Assembly: GCA_041589295.1 (NCBI GenBank)
Contig: JBFHVZ010000086.1
Span: 1-14,926, forward strand
DNA from: Bermanella sp041589295
Lineage (GTDB): Bacteria > Pseudomonadota > Gammaproteobacteria > Pseudomonadales > Oceanobacteraceae
Direction: 5' to 3'
DNA: 14,926 nucleotides
Of the stretch, positions 14,100 through 14,926 are shown piece by piece. The position numbers and the translations under genes are program-made. The notes below the pieces were generated by a model that was given only the letters and a program-made list of their open reading frames with translations, had not been told where the DNA came from and made no database searches. Within the stretch, counting starts at the first letter, position 1. Each line of letters begins with the position of its first letter.

Positions 14100-14926
14100 A
14101 TGGCTGCAAAACGTCGTACCAAAGCCTACGTCTTAGACACCAACGTTTTAATCCACGATCCCACCGCCTTACTCAATTTCGAAGAACACCAAGTGGTCAT
14201 CCCCATGACCGTGTTAGAAGAGCTGGATAAAATTAAGCTTGGCAAATCTGCCGTGGCAGCCGAATGCCGACAAGCCATTCGATTAATCGACGACATCATT
14301 GGCGAGTCCAGCCCAGAAGAAATTTCCAACGGTGTGCCTATTCAACGCGAAGGCAAACGCCGTGGCTACCTCAGCATTATGCTAGATAAACCCATGCAAC
14401 AATCTCTGTTGCTACCCAACGACCTCAACGACAACAAAATCATTAACAGCCTGATTTTTTTGCAGCAGCAAAAATCAAAAATGCAGATCATTCTAGTCAC
14501 CAAAGACATTAACATGCGCTTAAAAGCCCGTGGCTGTGGCATAGAATCGCAGGATTATCACAACGACCAACTGGTGTCTGACATCGAATCGGTTTCCACT
14601 GGTTTTCACCAGTTTGAAGACAGTTTTTGGGACAGCATCGAAAAAGTCGAAACCCAGCACGAAGAAGGTCGCACCTATCACACCATTGCTCGCGGCCAAT
14701 TACCCGATAATATTTTTGTGAACCAGTACTTGGTGGACGAGCAAGGCTTTGTTGGCCGCATAAAAGCCATGGATAAAACCACGGTCAAGGTTCAAGACAT
14801 TCCTAAAGAGCAAATCATGCAGCAAGAAGCATGGGGACTTAAACCGCGCGACGTGTATCAAGCCATTGCGTTGGATTTATTGCTAGACCCTGACATTCAC
14901 TTGGTGAATTTAACCGGTGCCGCAGG
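14100..14926 (+). CDS. PIN-PhoH family protein (PhoH2/YlaK-like), 5' part
   Basis: The frame runs open from ATG 14100 to the window edge: 275 codons plus two bases. An N-terminal PIN ribonuclease domain is clear: D13 in YVLDTNVLIHDP, E40/E41 in VLEELDKIK, D108/D111 near LNDNKI and D136 in VTKDINMR supply the acidic metal-binding cluster. The second domain begins near 245 (WGLKPRDVYQAIALDLL), and the sequence stops in VNLTGAAG, the beginning of the Walker A loop of the PhoH ATPase. In family members this PIN plus PhoH fusion acts as an RNase/RNA helicase and is cytoplasmic. The start has AGGAG at 14089-14093, spaced 6 nt. It follows the hybrid kinase after 226 nt and probably has its own promoter, though none stands out. 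The remaining ATPase domain lies outside the window. Confidence 0.93.
   Translation, partial: MAAKRRTKAYVLDTNVLIHDPTALLNFEEHQVVIPMTVLEELDKIKLGKSAVAAECRQAIRLIDDIIGESSPEEISNGVPIQREGKRRGYLSIMLDKPMQQSLLLPNDLNDNKIINSLIFLQQQKSKMQIILVTKDINMRLKARGCGIESQDYHNDQLVSDIESVSTGFHQFEDSFWDSIEKVETQHEEGRTYHTIARGQLPDNIFVNQYLVDEQGFVGRIKAMDKTTVKVQDIPKEQIMQQEAWGLKPRDVYQAIALDLLLDPDIHLVNLTGAA

Overview
The window looks like chromosome of a marine or aquatic gammaproteobacterium (Oceanospirillales/Alteromonadales-like). This rests on TrxB and PIN-PhoH proteins of gammaproteobacterial style, two large BarA/GacS-type hybrid sensor kinases, and moderate GC with AT-richer intergenic regions. No phage, transposase, integrase, tRNA, rRNA or CRISPR was seen. 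The species cannot be named from the sequence alone.

Left part (1-4455): the 5' end of an unrecognised exported protein runs off the left edge on the minus strand. A 336-nt AT-rich intergenic region with two palindromes follows, then a plus-strand 2OG-Fe(II) dioxygenase-like protein with a C-terminal triplicated hexapeptide. That gene and trxB (minus strand) converge on a shared bidirectional terminator. Diverging from trxB is a protein with a textbook two-motif MshEN (c-di-GMP-binding) domain joined to one membrane segment and an exported C-terminal part. After it comes an unrecognised membrane protein whose start codon abuts a GC-rich dyad.

Centre (4462-10249, minus strand): a two-gene signalling operon. 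The promoter-proximal gene is an output-less response regulator (degenerate receiver, coiled coil, intact receiver). Its last 8 nt overlap the start of a 1533-residue hybrid kinase with the order TM-TM-PAS-PAS-GAF-GAF-HisKA-HATPase-degenerate REC-REC-long acidic linker-Hpt.

Right part (10536-13873, plus strand): diverging from that operon is a second signalling operon. It encodes a ProX/ChoX-like periplasmic binding protein with an apparent aromatic cage for a quaternary ammonium ligand, and its stop overlaps by 13 nt the start of a second hybrid kinase (TM-periplasmic loop-TM-HAMP-HisKA-HATPase-degenerate REC-REC, no Hpt). No ABC transporter ATPase or permease is present in the window, so the binding protein most likely acts as a sensor subunit of the kinase, as in LuxP/LuxQ or TorT/TorS. 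The second kinase lacks an Hpt and the first one carries one, so the divergent operons could form one branched phosphorelay; this is inference. The window ends inside a PIN-PhoH family gene, cut at its Walker A motif.

The two items most worth following are the candidate membrane-spanning c-di-GMP receptor (2803-3525) and the betaine/choline-type binding protein coupled to a hybrid kinase (10536-13873).
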